DNA from: CAIWKO01 sp964469155
Lineage (GTDB): Bacteria > Bacteroidota > Bacteroidia > Bacteroidales > CAIWKO01
Assembly: GCA_964469155.1 (NCBI GenBank)
Contig: CAYXXU010000071.1
Span: 1-22,756 of the forward strand
Direction: 5' to 3'
DNA: 22,756 nt
Shown piece by piece: positions 6,555 to 12,847 of the stretch. The notes under the pieces were generated by a model. That model saw only the letters and a program-made list of their open reading frames with translations. It did not search any database and had not been told where the DNA came from. Positions within the stretch are counted from its first letter, which is position 1. Each line of letters starts with the position of its first letter. The translations under genes and the position numbers were made by a program.

Positions 6555-7601
6555 CTACTTTTTCGAAATATTGTAATCCGGGTTAAAAACTTCCATCAAA
6601 CGCTTTTTAACCTCTTCGGGCGTTATGCTTTCGATACACTCGCAGTTTCCCGACAAACGGCACTTATTGCACTTTTTATTGGCCACCAGGAAGGAAGAAT
6701 TGGTTCCAACAGGCGCCCATCTTCCCGGATGCATGGGTTTAATGGGAGGATAGATGCCAATAGCAAATTTATCGAGGGCAGCGGCAATATGCAGGGGCCC
6801 AGTGCTGCAGGCAACCATTCCATCGGCATTGGCAATAAAACTGATGAATTCAAGTAAGGATAATTTCCCTGAAAGGTCAGTGACCGAAGGATGTTTCGCA
6901 ATAATTTCGTTTTGAATGGACGCACTGTCGTCGGCTGTGCCCGAAATGAAGATTTTGAATTTATCTTCAGGCAGGAGGCTGATCAGATCGGAATAATGCT
7001 GCATGCCCCATTCGCGGGCGCTGCCTTTCGATTTGGGATGCAGTATGAGATTAAATTTGTCGATGGCTATCAGATCGCGGTAGGCATCGGGCAAAACATT
7101 GGGCGGAAGCAGGTCGTAATTGTCAATGATCTCTTCGATGGAGAAATAGCGGTTGATCCCAAAGGCCTTCAAAAGCTTCATGTTAAGCTGAGATTCGTGC
7201 AGACGCGATCTGCGGCGTGTCATCAGTATAAGTTTGTTGCAATTGCGCCAGTGATACATGCGACCTGTAGAACCAATCCGTTTGGGTATGCCTGCTTTTC
7301 GGGCGAGTACGGCTATCTGCCGCACTGCTAAAGCGTGAACTATATAGTCGGCCTTCAGCTTTTTGAAGCTTCGTATCTGACCGTGGCGGGTTTGTTTTTT
7401 GATCTTTTCCCAATCCACAAATTCGTCCACGTTCTGGCTCATTTCTATAATATCGCGGGTATAGGGTTTGCCCAAAAACATAATATAAGCGCCCGGTATG
7501 GCTTTTTTGATGGCTCCGGCCATAGGCAATGCCAACACTACATCACCGATGTTGTCGGTGCGGCTGATGATGATGCGTGGATTTCGTTTATTGCTCCTCA
7601 T
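6555..7601 (-). CDS. glycosyltransferase family 9 (heptosyltransferase-like)
   Basis: Family 9 enzymes move heptose from ADP-heptose to lipopolysaccharide inner core at the cytoplasmic face of the inner membrane. The 348-residue product shows the GT9 layout. The N-terminal acceptor domain starts RIIISRTDNIGDVVLALPM, with the Asp of the D-x-x-x-D region. A second Rossmann domain includes LILHPKSKGSAREWG and the donor-site motif ACSTGPLHIAAALD. Near the end is a cysteine cluster, KKCNKCRLSGNCEC. I chose the ATG at 7599-7601 (MRSNKRNPRIIISR); the longer frame to 7667 adds 22 residues without family features. It overlaps the end of the upstream GT2 gene by 14 bases, so the two are translationally coupled. 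Exact sugar and acceptor are not known. Confidence 0.9.
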   Translation of the reverse strand: MRSNKRNPRIIISRTDNIGDVVLALPMAGAIKKAIPGAYIMFLGKPYTRDIIEMSQNVDEFVDWEKIKKQTRHGQIRSFKKLKADYIVHALAVRQIAVLARKAGIPKRIGSTGRMYHWRNCNKLILMTRRRSRLHESQLNMKLLKAFGINRYFSIEEIIDNYDLLPPNVLPDAYRDLIAIDKFNLILHPKSKGSAREWGMQHYSDLISLLPEDKFKIFISGTADDSASIQNEIIAKHPSVTDLSGKLSLLEFISFIANADGMVACSTGPLHIAAALDKFAIGIYPPIKPMHPGRWAPVGTNSSFLVANKKCNKCRLSGNCECIESITPEEVKKRLMEVFNPDYNISKK

Positions 7602-8352
7602 TTGCTTGATATAGTTGCCGGAGCGTGGCATATTTATAATACACTGCGTAAGCAGAAATTCGAGCAATTATGAAACCTGCAGACCCATCGAGAAACCCGA
7701 GCCTGAAAAGATACATCCTGATAAACTTGAAAACCGGCGAAAATATTTGTTTCAGCAGGTAAGGTTTTTTATTCCTTTTAAAAAGATCGCGGGCCACCAG
7801 AGCCGAAAAATGTTTCGCCTGTTTCCAGTGTCCCTCAATGGTATAATAGCTGTAATGGTAGCAATCGCCTTTGAAAACGGGGATAATGGATTCTTCGCCT
7901 ACATTGAGTCTTTCGTGGATGAGTCCTTCCCAATGATGATCCCGTCGGTCGAAAAAGCGGACCTTCACATCGGGATACCAGCCGCTGTGGTGTATCCATT
8001 TTCCGCAATAATTGGTGATGCGGCATATACGGTTGATGGGTCTGTAAGCAGATTGTTTTGCTTCCAAAATACTTTTTTTCAATTCACCGGATAAGGCTTC
8101 GTCGGCATCCAGAGAAAAGATCCAATCATGTTCTGCCAGGGAATTGGCAAAATTCTTTTGTTCGCTGTAGCCTTCCCATTTGTTCTGAAAGAAGCGAACT
8201 CCCTTGCTTCTGCAAATTTCTTCGGTACGGTCGGTTGAAAATGAATCGACCACAACAATGTCGTCGGCAACGTCGAGAACAGAATCTAAACAGCGGCCTA
8301 TATTCTTTTCTTCGTTACAGGTGATGATGACAACCGAAAGTTTATTATCCAT
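7588..8352 (-). CDS. glycosyltransferase family 2 (WaaE/KdtX-like)
   Basis: The 254-residue product is a GT-A type glycosyltransferase. It has the N-terminal KLSVVIITCNEEKNIGRCLDSV, DDIVVVDSFSTDRTEE and the metal-binding DxD at 82-84 in FSLDADEAL. These are followed by the WaaE-type features GWYPDVKVRFF and HHWEGLIHERL. In proteobacteria, WaaE adds a beta-1,4-glucose to inner-core heptose; the Bacteroidota members are mostly uncharacterised. There is no predicted export, and the C-terminal YLFRLGFLDGSAGFIIARISAYAVYYKY is amphipathic and probably membrane-associated. The gene is directly upstream of the GT9 gene, with which it overlaps, supporting a shared role in LPS core or surface-glycan assembly. 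Confidence 0.93.
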   Translation of the reverse strand: MDNKLSVVIITCNEEKNIGRCLDSVLDVADDIVVVDSFSTDRTEEICRSKGVRFFQNKWEGYSEQKNFANSLAEHDWIFSLDADEALSGELKKSILEAKQSAYRPINRICRITNYCGKWIHHSGWYPDVKVRFFDRRDHHWEGLIHERLNVGEESIIPVFKGDCYHYSYYTIEGHWKQAKHFSALVARDLFKRNKKPYLLKQIFSPVFKFIRMYLFRLGFLDGSAGFIIARISAYAVYYKYATLRQLYQANEEQ

Positions 8353-8390
8353 TGGGCAAAAACAATAAACGAAACTGCGAAAACAATAAA

Positions 8391-8398
8391 CAAATATA
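8391..8398 (-). promoter_or_regulatory. promoter -7 box for the GT2-GT9 operon
   Basis: The minus strand reads TATATTTG, an exact TAnnTTTG match, 38 bases before the GT2 ATG and after the hflX stop. No good -33 TTG is found at the right spacing, so read-through from hflX remains possible. Confidence 0.4.
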
Positions 8399-8417
8399 AG
8401 AAGAAATCATAAACGGC

Positions 8418-9602
8418 CTAATACAAAAAATTATTATAGGGATAGATCTTTGCGTGCATGGTCTTTACTTCGTCGTAGATGAGCTTTTTAAACTCGACCA
8501 AATGTATCTTTTGGGTGGCTGAAACAAAGATGGTGGCATGATGCTCCTGACTCATCCAGGTTTTTTGCAATTGCTCCAGCGAAATGTTCTCTTTGGTGGA
8601 GGGTGTAAGATCTATCTCATCCTTCTTCACAAAAGTATACTTGTCGATCTTGTTGAACACCATGATCATGGGTTTGTTGTTGGCTTTGATCTCGGCCAGG
8701 GTTTGGTTCACCACTTGCATCTGTTCTTCAAAATCGGGATGCGAAATATCCACCACATGAATCAAAACATCGGCTTCCATCACCTCGTCGAGCGTAGATT
8801 TGAAAGATTCTATGAGGGCATGGGGCAATTTGCGGATAAATCCTACCGTATCGGAAAGCAGGAAAGGAAGATTTTCTATCACCACCTTACGCACCGTGGT
8901 GTCGAGGGTAGCAAACAATTTGTCTTCGGCAAACACCTCCGATTTGCTCAGCAGGTTCATGATGGTCGATTTGCCTGCATTGGTATAGCCTACCAACGCC
9001 ACCCGTATCATGCCTGCGCGGCTTTTGCGCTGGGTGAGCTTTTGCTTGTCGATCTGCTTCAGCTTTTCCTTCAGCAGCGTGATACGGTCTTTGATCACAC
9101 GGCGGTCGGTCTCGATTTCCTTTTCTCCCGGACCTTTGAGGCCAATTCCTCCCTGTTGTTTTTCTAAGTGGGTCCACATTCCCGTAAGGCGGGGCAACAG
9201 GTATTGATATTGCGCCAGCTCTACCTGGGTGCGGGCATATGAAGTGCTGGCCCGGAAGGCAAAAATGTCGAGTATGAGATTGTTGCGGTCGATGATGCGG
9301 CAATTCAAAGCCTTCTCAATATTGCGTATTTGCGAAGGGCTCAGTTCGTCGTCGAAGACAACGAGGTTGATTTCGTTTTCGATGATGTAGAGGCGTATTT
9401 CTTCCAGTTTCCCTTTGCCAATGAAGGTTCGGGAATCGGGCATGGACATTTTCTGCAAAAATTGTTTCACAGGTATGCCTCCGGCGGTTTTAAGCAGAAA
9501 AGCCAGTTCGTCGAGATAGGCGGTAGCTTTTTCCTTGTTTTGATCCTGTGTGATGAGGCCCACCAAAATGGTGCGTTCCTGAGTAAGGGTAGTTTCGTTC
9601 AA
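8418..9602 (-). CDS. hflX: ribosome-associated GTPase HflX
   Basis: HflX binds the 50S subunit and, in E. coli, splits stalled or heat-damaged 70S ribosomes. The 394-residue length is typical. Residues 1-190 are the HflX N-terminal domain, with IGKGKLEEI, FDDELSPSQIRNIE, the DIFAFRAST segment and the glycine-rich GGIGLKGPGEKEIETDRR (151-168). The G domain follows: P-loop GYTNAGKS (205-212), switch I TLDTT (232-236), DTVGF (251-255), NKID (317-320) and the SA of the FVSATQK segment. All GTP-binding motifs are intact. The gene lies between a small membrane-protein gene (75-base gap) and the GT2 gene (65-base gap), all on the same strand. Confidence 0.97.
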   Translation of the reverse strand: MNETTLTQERTILVGLITQDQNKEKATAYLDELAFLLKTAGGIPVKQFLQKMSMPDSRTFIGKGKLEEIRLYIIENEINLVVFDDELSPSQIRNIEKALNCRIIDRNNLILDIFAFRASTSYARTQVELAQYQYLLPRLTGMWTHLEKQQGGIGLKGPGEKEIETDRRVIKDRITLLKEKLKQIDKQKLTQRKSRAGMIRVALVGYTNAGKSTIMNLLSKSEVFAEDKLFATLDTTVRKVVIENLPFLLSDTVGFIRKLPHALIESFKSTLDEVMEADVLIHVVDISHPDFEEQMQVVNQTLAEIKANNKPMIMVFNKIDKYTFVKKDEIDLTPSTKENISLEQLQKTWMSQEHHATIFVSATQKIHLVEFKKLIYDEVKTMHAKIYPYNNFLY

Positions 9603-9638
9603 AAAGTTTAGGTTATAGGAAGTAATTCAATAATTCTG

Positions 9639-9671
9639 AAATCTAAAATCATAAATCTAAAATCCAAAATC
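9639..9671. repeat. short AT-rich direct repeats
   Basis: The gap between hflX and the membrane-protein gene holds three imperfect copies of AAATCTAAAATC-like units. This kind of simple intergenic repeat is common in Bacteroidota. No function is apparent. Confidence 0.5.
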
Positions 9672-9677
9672 ACTCTT

Positions 9678-10022
9678 TTATTTCTGTTTGTTGCCATTGG
9701 CGAAAAAGAAGAGGGATATGGCTCCCATGACCAAAAAAATGGCAATGGGCCCGTTTTGGCTGAAAGCGTAGTACATAACTATCTTGTAGATGCAGCCCAG
9801 CGCCAGAATGATGGCCGAAATTACTGTCATACTGCTCTTTTTCATGAATCCGCCCACGAAAAGCAACATGCTGAACAGGGCGAAACCCGCAGCTATCCAA
9901 AACGGAATATGATTGACATCGGGCGAACGCAGGGTGGTGAAAAATATAATATATACCAGCACCAGCAAGGCCACACGCAGCAGCCAGGTGGATAATGCAT
10001 ATAAGGAGCGTACAGGTTCCAT
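9678..10022 (-). CDS. small four-helix membrane protein, function unknown
   Basis: The 114-residue product has four predicted membrane helices at about residues 13-30, 39-59, 64-86 and 91-108. A basic KK at 61-62 separates the two pairs, and the tail is short and polar (NGNKQK). No conserved catalytic residues are evident and I do not recognise the family. I chose the ATG at 10020-10022 (MEPVRSLYALSTWLLR). The frame stays open to 10130, but that part overlaps the promoter region of the divergent Smr gene and contains a TAnnTTTG box. It is upstream of hflX on the same strand and may be cotranscribed with it. Confidence 0.75.
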   Translation of the reverse strand: MEPVRSLYALSTWLLRVALLVLVYIIFFTTLRSPDVNHIPFWIAAGFALFSMLLFVGGFMKKSSMTVISAIILALGCIYKIVMYYAFSQNGPIAIFLVMGAISLFFFANGNKQK

Positions 10023-10040
10023 ACTTTGGCGATTTAGGTG

Positions 10041-10048
10041 CAAAATTA
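10041..10048 (-). promoter_or_regulatory. promoter -7 box for the small membrane protein
   Basis: The minus strand reads TAATTTTG, matching TAnnTTTG, 18 bases before the ATG. No TTG lies at the expected -33 spacing. Confidence 0.4.
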
Positions 10049-10083
10049 AGCATAATTGTGCAATGCGTTGATTTCTATGAAAG

Positions 10084-10114
10084 TTTGTTTGTGAACGTTT
10101 TACTATTACCTTTG
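10084..10114 (+). promoter_or_regulatory. promoter of the Smr gene
   Basis: TTTG at 10084-10087, a 19-base spacer and TACCTTTG at 10107-10114 match the full Bacteroidota promoter. Transcription would start near 10121, about 17 bases before the ATG. Confidence 0.75.
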
Positions 10115-10137
10115 TTGAAAACATTGACAAGCTGATT

Positions 10138-10395
10138 ATGTCGAAACTGGTTCTGGATCTGCACGAGATTTTTAATAAAGGTCATAAAATTGATAAGGCC
10201 CTGAAGGATATCATGGAAGAGGCCGTGGAATGTAAGGTGAACTGGGTGGAGATCATTCCCGGCAAGGGAAGCGGCCAACTGAAAAAGAAGGTGCTGAGAT
10301 TTCTCGATCAGAAGGAAATCAAGCAGCTATATCACCGCGTGGAAAAGGACAGGGACAATTTCGGGAAGATATTTGTGTATTTCAGGCACAAATAA
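10138..10395 (+). CDS. stand-alone Smr-domain protein
   Basis: The Smr domain occurs at the end of MutS2 and alone, and in studied members binds or cuts branched DNA or RNA, including ribosome-bound mRNA. This 85-residue protein is nothing but the domain: VLDLHEIF at the start keeps the conserved LDLH (6-9). The glycine loop reads IIPGKGSGQLKKKVLRFL. In most active Smr proteins this loop is HGKGxG; here the His is Pro (residue 41), which may weaken or change catalysis. The C-terminal strand is GKIFVYFR. It has its own good promoter and is divergent from the small membrane-protein gene. An inverted repeat lies downstream, between it and trpS. Confidence 0.85.
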   Translation: MSKLVLDLHEIFNKGHKIDKALKDIMEEAVECKVNWVEIIPGKGSGQLKKKVLRFLDQKEIKQLYHRVEKDRDNFGKIFVYFRHK

Positions 10396-10427
10396 GTTCA
10401 AAGTTTAGAGTTCAAGGTTCAAAGTTT
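10395..10427. repeat. GTTCAAAGTTT direct repeats
   Basis: Immediately after the Smr stop codon are three copies of a GTTCAA(A/G)GTTT-like unit within 33 bases. They are short, imperfect and without a visible function. Confidence 0.5.
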
Positions 10428-10435
10428 AAAAAAAG

Positions 10436-10523
10436 ACCACTCAGACACTAAGTCCACTAAGGAACACTAAGAAGAATTGATTTTTTTCTTAGTGCAACTA
10501 AGTGTTCTGCGTGTCTTAGTGGT
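10436..10523. repeat. long imperfect inverted repeat between convergent genes
   Basis: Arms of 38 bases at 10436-10473 and 10486-10523 are reverse complements at 29 of 38 positions without gaps, around a 12-base T-rich loop. The outer ends ACCACT/AGTGGT and inner ends CACTAAGAA/TTCTTAGTG match perfectly. The element sits between the Smr gene and trpS, which converge, and could end transcription in both directions. Its CACTAAG-type sequence recurs in many Bacteroidota intergenic regions, so it may be a dispersed repeat. Confidence 0.75.
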
Positions 10524-10536
10524 TTTACTTGTGATC

Positions 10537-11532
10537 TTAAAACGGTTTGAACCCAATGATCTCACGTACCTCGCGTATGGTTTTGGAGGCACTGGCACGG
10601 GCTTTTTCGGCTCCCTGTTGGGCTACCTTGCGCAGATAAACATCGTCGGACTTCAATGCATTTATCTTTTCCGAAAGGGGCGCCACAAAAGCAATCATAT
10701 CTTCGGCCAGTTGTTTTTTCAGATCGCCGTAACGTATCTGCATATTGTTGTAAAGCTCGTCGAAATGTTTCACCGTATCGGGCGCTGAAACTATCTTCAT
10801 CAAACTGAAAAGATTCTCCACCCCCTGATGTTTGGGCTGGTTGAGTTGTGTCGGACCGGCATCGGTCAAAGCTTTCATGATCTTTTTGCGAATCTGTTCC
10901 GCCGAATCGGCCAGGAAGATGCAGGAATTATCGTTATCAGATTTCGACATCTTGAGGCTGCCGTCCAGGCCGGGTATCTTCACCAGCTGCTCACCGAAGT
11001 TGTATGCAACGGGTTCGGGAAAATAATCGACTTTGTACATGCGGTTGAAACGGCTGGCAAAGGTTCTCGTCATCTCGAGATGCTGCTCCTGGTCTTTTCC
11101 GACAGGAACCTTGGCGGCTTTGTGCAGGATAATATCGGCCGCCATCAAAGTAGGATAGGTGAGGAGCCCGGCGTTCACATTATCAGGTTGGGTGCGCGCC
11201 TTGTCTTTGAAAGAGGTGCATCGCTCCAGTTCGCCCATATAGGCGTTCATATTCAAAATCAGGTAGAGTTCGGCAGTTTCGGGCACGTCGCTTTGCACAT
11301 ACAGGGTGGCCTTGTCGGGATCGAGGCCGCAGGCAAGATATTCTACCAGTACGTTTTTTACGTTTCCGTGCAGATCGGCAGGAGTGGGGTGGGTGGTGAG
11401 AGAGTGATAGTCGGCAATGAAAAAGTAGCAATGATTTTCGTTCTGCATCTTCACAAAATTCTGTAAAGCGCCGAAATAGTTTCCCAAATGCAGATTTCCG
11501 GTAGGACGAATGCCACTGACAACAGTTTCCAT
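10537..11532 (-). CDS. trpS: tryptophan--tRNA ligase
   Basis: The enzyme charges tRNA-Trp with tryptophan in the cytoplasm. The 331-residue product has the class I synthetase signatures: TGNLHLGNYFGAL (11-23), in which HLGN is the HIGH-type motif, and KMSKSDND starting at 194, the KMSKS loop. Other family segments are SDVPETAEL, LTYPTLMAADIILH and VPVGKDQEQHLEMTR. Length is normal and the start METVVSGIRPTG is the usual one. A small membrane-protein gene ends 54 bases upstream on the same strand, with a -7 box between them, so trpS may have its own start as well as read-through. Confidence 0.97.
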   Translation of the reverse strand: METVVSGIRPTGNLHLGNYFGALQNFVKMQNENHCYFFIADYHSLTTHPTPADLHGNVKNVLVEYLACGLDPDKATLYVQSDVPETAELYLILNMNAYMGELERCTSFKDKARTQPDNVNAGLLTYPTLMAADIILHKAAKVPVGKDQEQHLEMTRTFASRFNRMYKVDYFPEPVAYNFGEQLVKIPGLDGSLKMSKSDNDNSCIFLADSAEQIRKKIMKALTDAGPTQLNQPKHQGVENLFSLMKIVSAPDTVKHFDELYNNMQIRYGDLKKQLAEDMIAFVAPLSEKINALKSDDVYLRKVAQQGAEKARASASKTIREVREIIGFKPF

Positions 11533-11554
11533 AGTGTAATTTAAATTGAGGGTG

Positions 11555-11562
11555 CAAAATTA
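11555..11562 (-). promoter_or_regulatory. possible trpS -7 box
   Basis: The minus strand reads TAATTTTG, matching TAnnTTTG, 22 bases before the trpS ATG. A -33 TTG is not evident. Confidence 0.4.
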
Positions 11563-11586
11563 CGAAGGATTGGGGAGAAAACCGGA

Positions 11587-12075
11587 TTATTTTTTGCGCA
11601 GCTTGCCGGAAAGCCACAACCCCAGAACCAGGATACCCACCACTATGATGACCGTGATAAATACCAAATGAATATCGGAGGTTTGCTTGAAAGCGAACTT
11701 TTCAGAGATAAGACCACTATTCGACATTATCGATTGAATGATCACAATGACATAGAGTATCAGGGAATAAACCCATGCCCCGAAAGCCAATTCGAACAGT
11801 TTGTAAAGTTGTGTCTGAGGTTTAGTGCGCGTTTTCCTGATATATTTAACCCCGGCAATGGCAGAGAACACAAGGCTGAAAATGATGAGCGTAAGACCTG
11901 CCGCTGCACCCCAGATTTCCTTGAAGAAATGTACCGAGGCTTTTTCCATTTCGAGATGTTCCATTCCTGCGGTATCAATCAACATCCAGATGCCAATGGC
12001 GAGCAAGGGAAGCGCGATAAGCAAAAGATCGGTCATCAGGGAGGATTTCTTTTTTTTCATTTCGGGTGTGATCAT
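11587..12075 (-). CDS. four-helix membrane protein, function unknown
   Basis: The 162-residue product begins with a lysine-rich cytoplasmic N-terminus (MITPEMKKKKSS). It has predicted membrane helices at about 16-33, 56-76, 94-116 and 136-154, and ends in a basic tail (GKLRKK). The loop after helix 1 contains HLEMEKASVHFFKE, and a basic loop (KYIRKTRTKPQTQ) lies between helices 2 and 3. I do not recognise the family. An alternative start is the ATG at 12060 (MKKKKSS). It lies upstream of trpS on the same strand, 54 bases away, and downstream of a promoter-plus-terminator unit that may control it. Confidence 0.8.
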   Translation of the reverse strand: MITPEMKKKKSSLMTDLLLIALPLLAIGIWMLIDTAGMEHLEMEKASVHFFKEIWGAAAGLTLIIFSLVFSAIAGVKYIRKTRTKPQTQLYKLFELAFGAWVYSLILYVIVIIQSIMSNSGLISEKFAFKQTSDIHLVFITVIIVVGILVLGLWLSGKLRKK

Positions 12076-12189
12076 GTTTATAATGTTTAGTGGCTAAAAA
12101 TAATGTTTTATGAAGAAAGTTTGTTGAAAATTTTGAAGATAATCCTGCTTTAAAATGATTTAACAGGCAAGTAAGATTTAATTATGCAA

Positions 12190-12258
12190 CAAAAAAAAGG
12201 ATCCGCAGCAATCTGCGAACCCTTTTCCATTATTAATTAAAACCTCTTAATTATGACA
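12190..12258 (-). ncRNA. probable small RNA or attenuator leader
   Basis: On the minus strand, a good promoter (12265-12296) is followed about 60 bases later by a terminator-like hairpin. The stem is AAAAGG/CCTTTT at its base, a 3x3 internal loop, and CGCAG/CTGCG capped by a 4-base loop (12195-12226), then a run of eight T (12191-12198 on the other strand). A transcript of about 65-70 bases would result. It holds a short ATGGAAAAGGG frame that runs through the hairpin for 26 codons to a TAA, so a leader peptide is possible. The next gene downstream, the membrane protein at 12075, starts about 115 bases after the hairpin. Confidence 0.5.
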
Positions 12259-12264
12259 ACAGAG

Positions 12265-12296
12265 CAAAGATACAAAAAAGCGGGGAGGAAAGTCAA
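12265..12296 (-). promoter_or_regulatory. promoter of the small RNA or leader
   Basis: On the minus strand, TTG (complement of 12294-12296), a 21-base spacer and TATCTTTG (complement of 12265-12272) give a full Bacteroidota promoter. No protein gene starts close behind it. Confidence 0.65.
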
Positions 12297-12360
12297 GAAA
12301 AAAGTGAAGTTTTTTATAAAAATTTTTCCATCCAAATCATTTTCTCCCTATGCCCTAAAA

Positions 12361-12483
12361 AAATTCTGAGCGCAATCCAAAAAAAGGAATTGCATCAAAA
12401 CAAATTCTGAGCCCAATCCGAAAAATGGAGTCGCGTCCAGAAAATTTCTGAGTGCAATCGGATGGGTGGTATCGCGTCCAAAA
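12361..12483. repeat. three 41-bp tandem repeats
   Basis: Three adjacent units of exactly 41 bp start at 12361, 12402 and 12443. Each begins AAATTCTGAG or AATTTCTGAG, followed by a CAATC block and ending in a GCGTCC- or GCATCA-type block. A degenerate fourth start (TTATTCGGAGCA) follows at about 12485. The units differ by many substitutions but no indels. The region from 12484 to 12750 has no gene. It holds a diverged inverted-repeat-like stretch whose right part (12692-12726) resembles the right arm of the repeat at 10486-10523. Confidence 0.75.
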
Positions 12484-12750
12484 TTTATTCGGAGCATAAA
12501 CAACAATTATTTGCCGACGAAAAAATGTGCGTTGTCGTCTGAATATGAAATTAGAGTGAATTATTTTGGCTGGTTCAACCTTTTTCGGAGCATTCAGGCT
12601 TACGTTTGCGGCTATATAAAAAACAAAACACAGAGCCACCCAGATGAAAGCACGGAGCTTACATGTGAATCCGTTATTATCAAAATTACAATTTAGTGCA
12701 ATTTGGTGTCTTCGAGCTTTGGTGGCAAGAAATTTATTTTATAAAACAAT

Positions 12751-12777
12751 AAAAAAAACCTGCACAAACTGTGCAGG
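12751..12777 (-). terminator. Rho-independent terminator of the lipoprotein peptidase gene
   Basis: On the minus strand, CCTGCACA-gtt-TGTGCAGG forms an 8-bp perfect stem followed by eight T. It lies about 70 bases beyond the stop of the gene at 12848. Confidence 0.93.
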
Positions 12778-12847
12778 CCTTGAATTTACAATTTTCAGAA
12801 GATCTGTATTTTCAAATCATTTAATAGTAATTCTTCACTATTCACTA

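Noticed and set aside
6166..6857. Two plus-strand frames rich in Lys/Arg across the palindrome element
   Set aside because: They are translations of a non-coding repeat and run antisense into a well-supported glycosyltransferase gene.
8538..9167. 209-codon plus-strand frame inside hflX
   Set aside because: It is antisense to HflX, whose GTPase motifs are all intact on the other strand.
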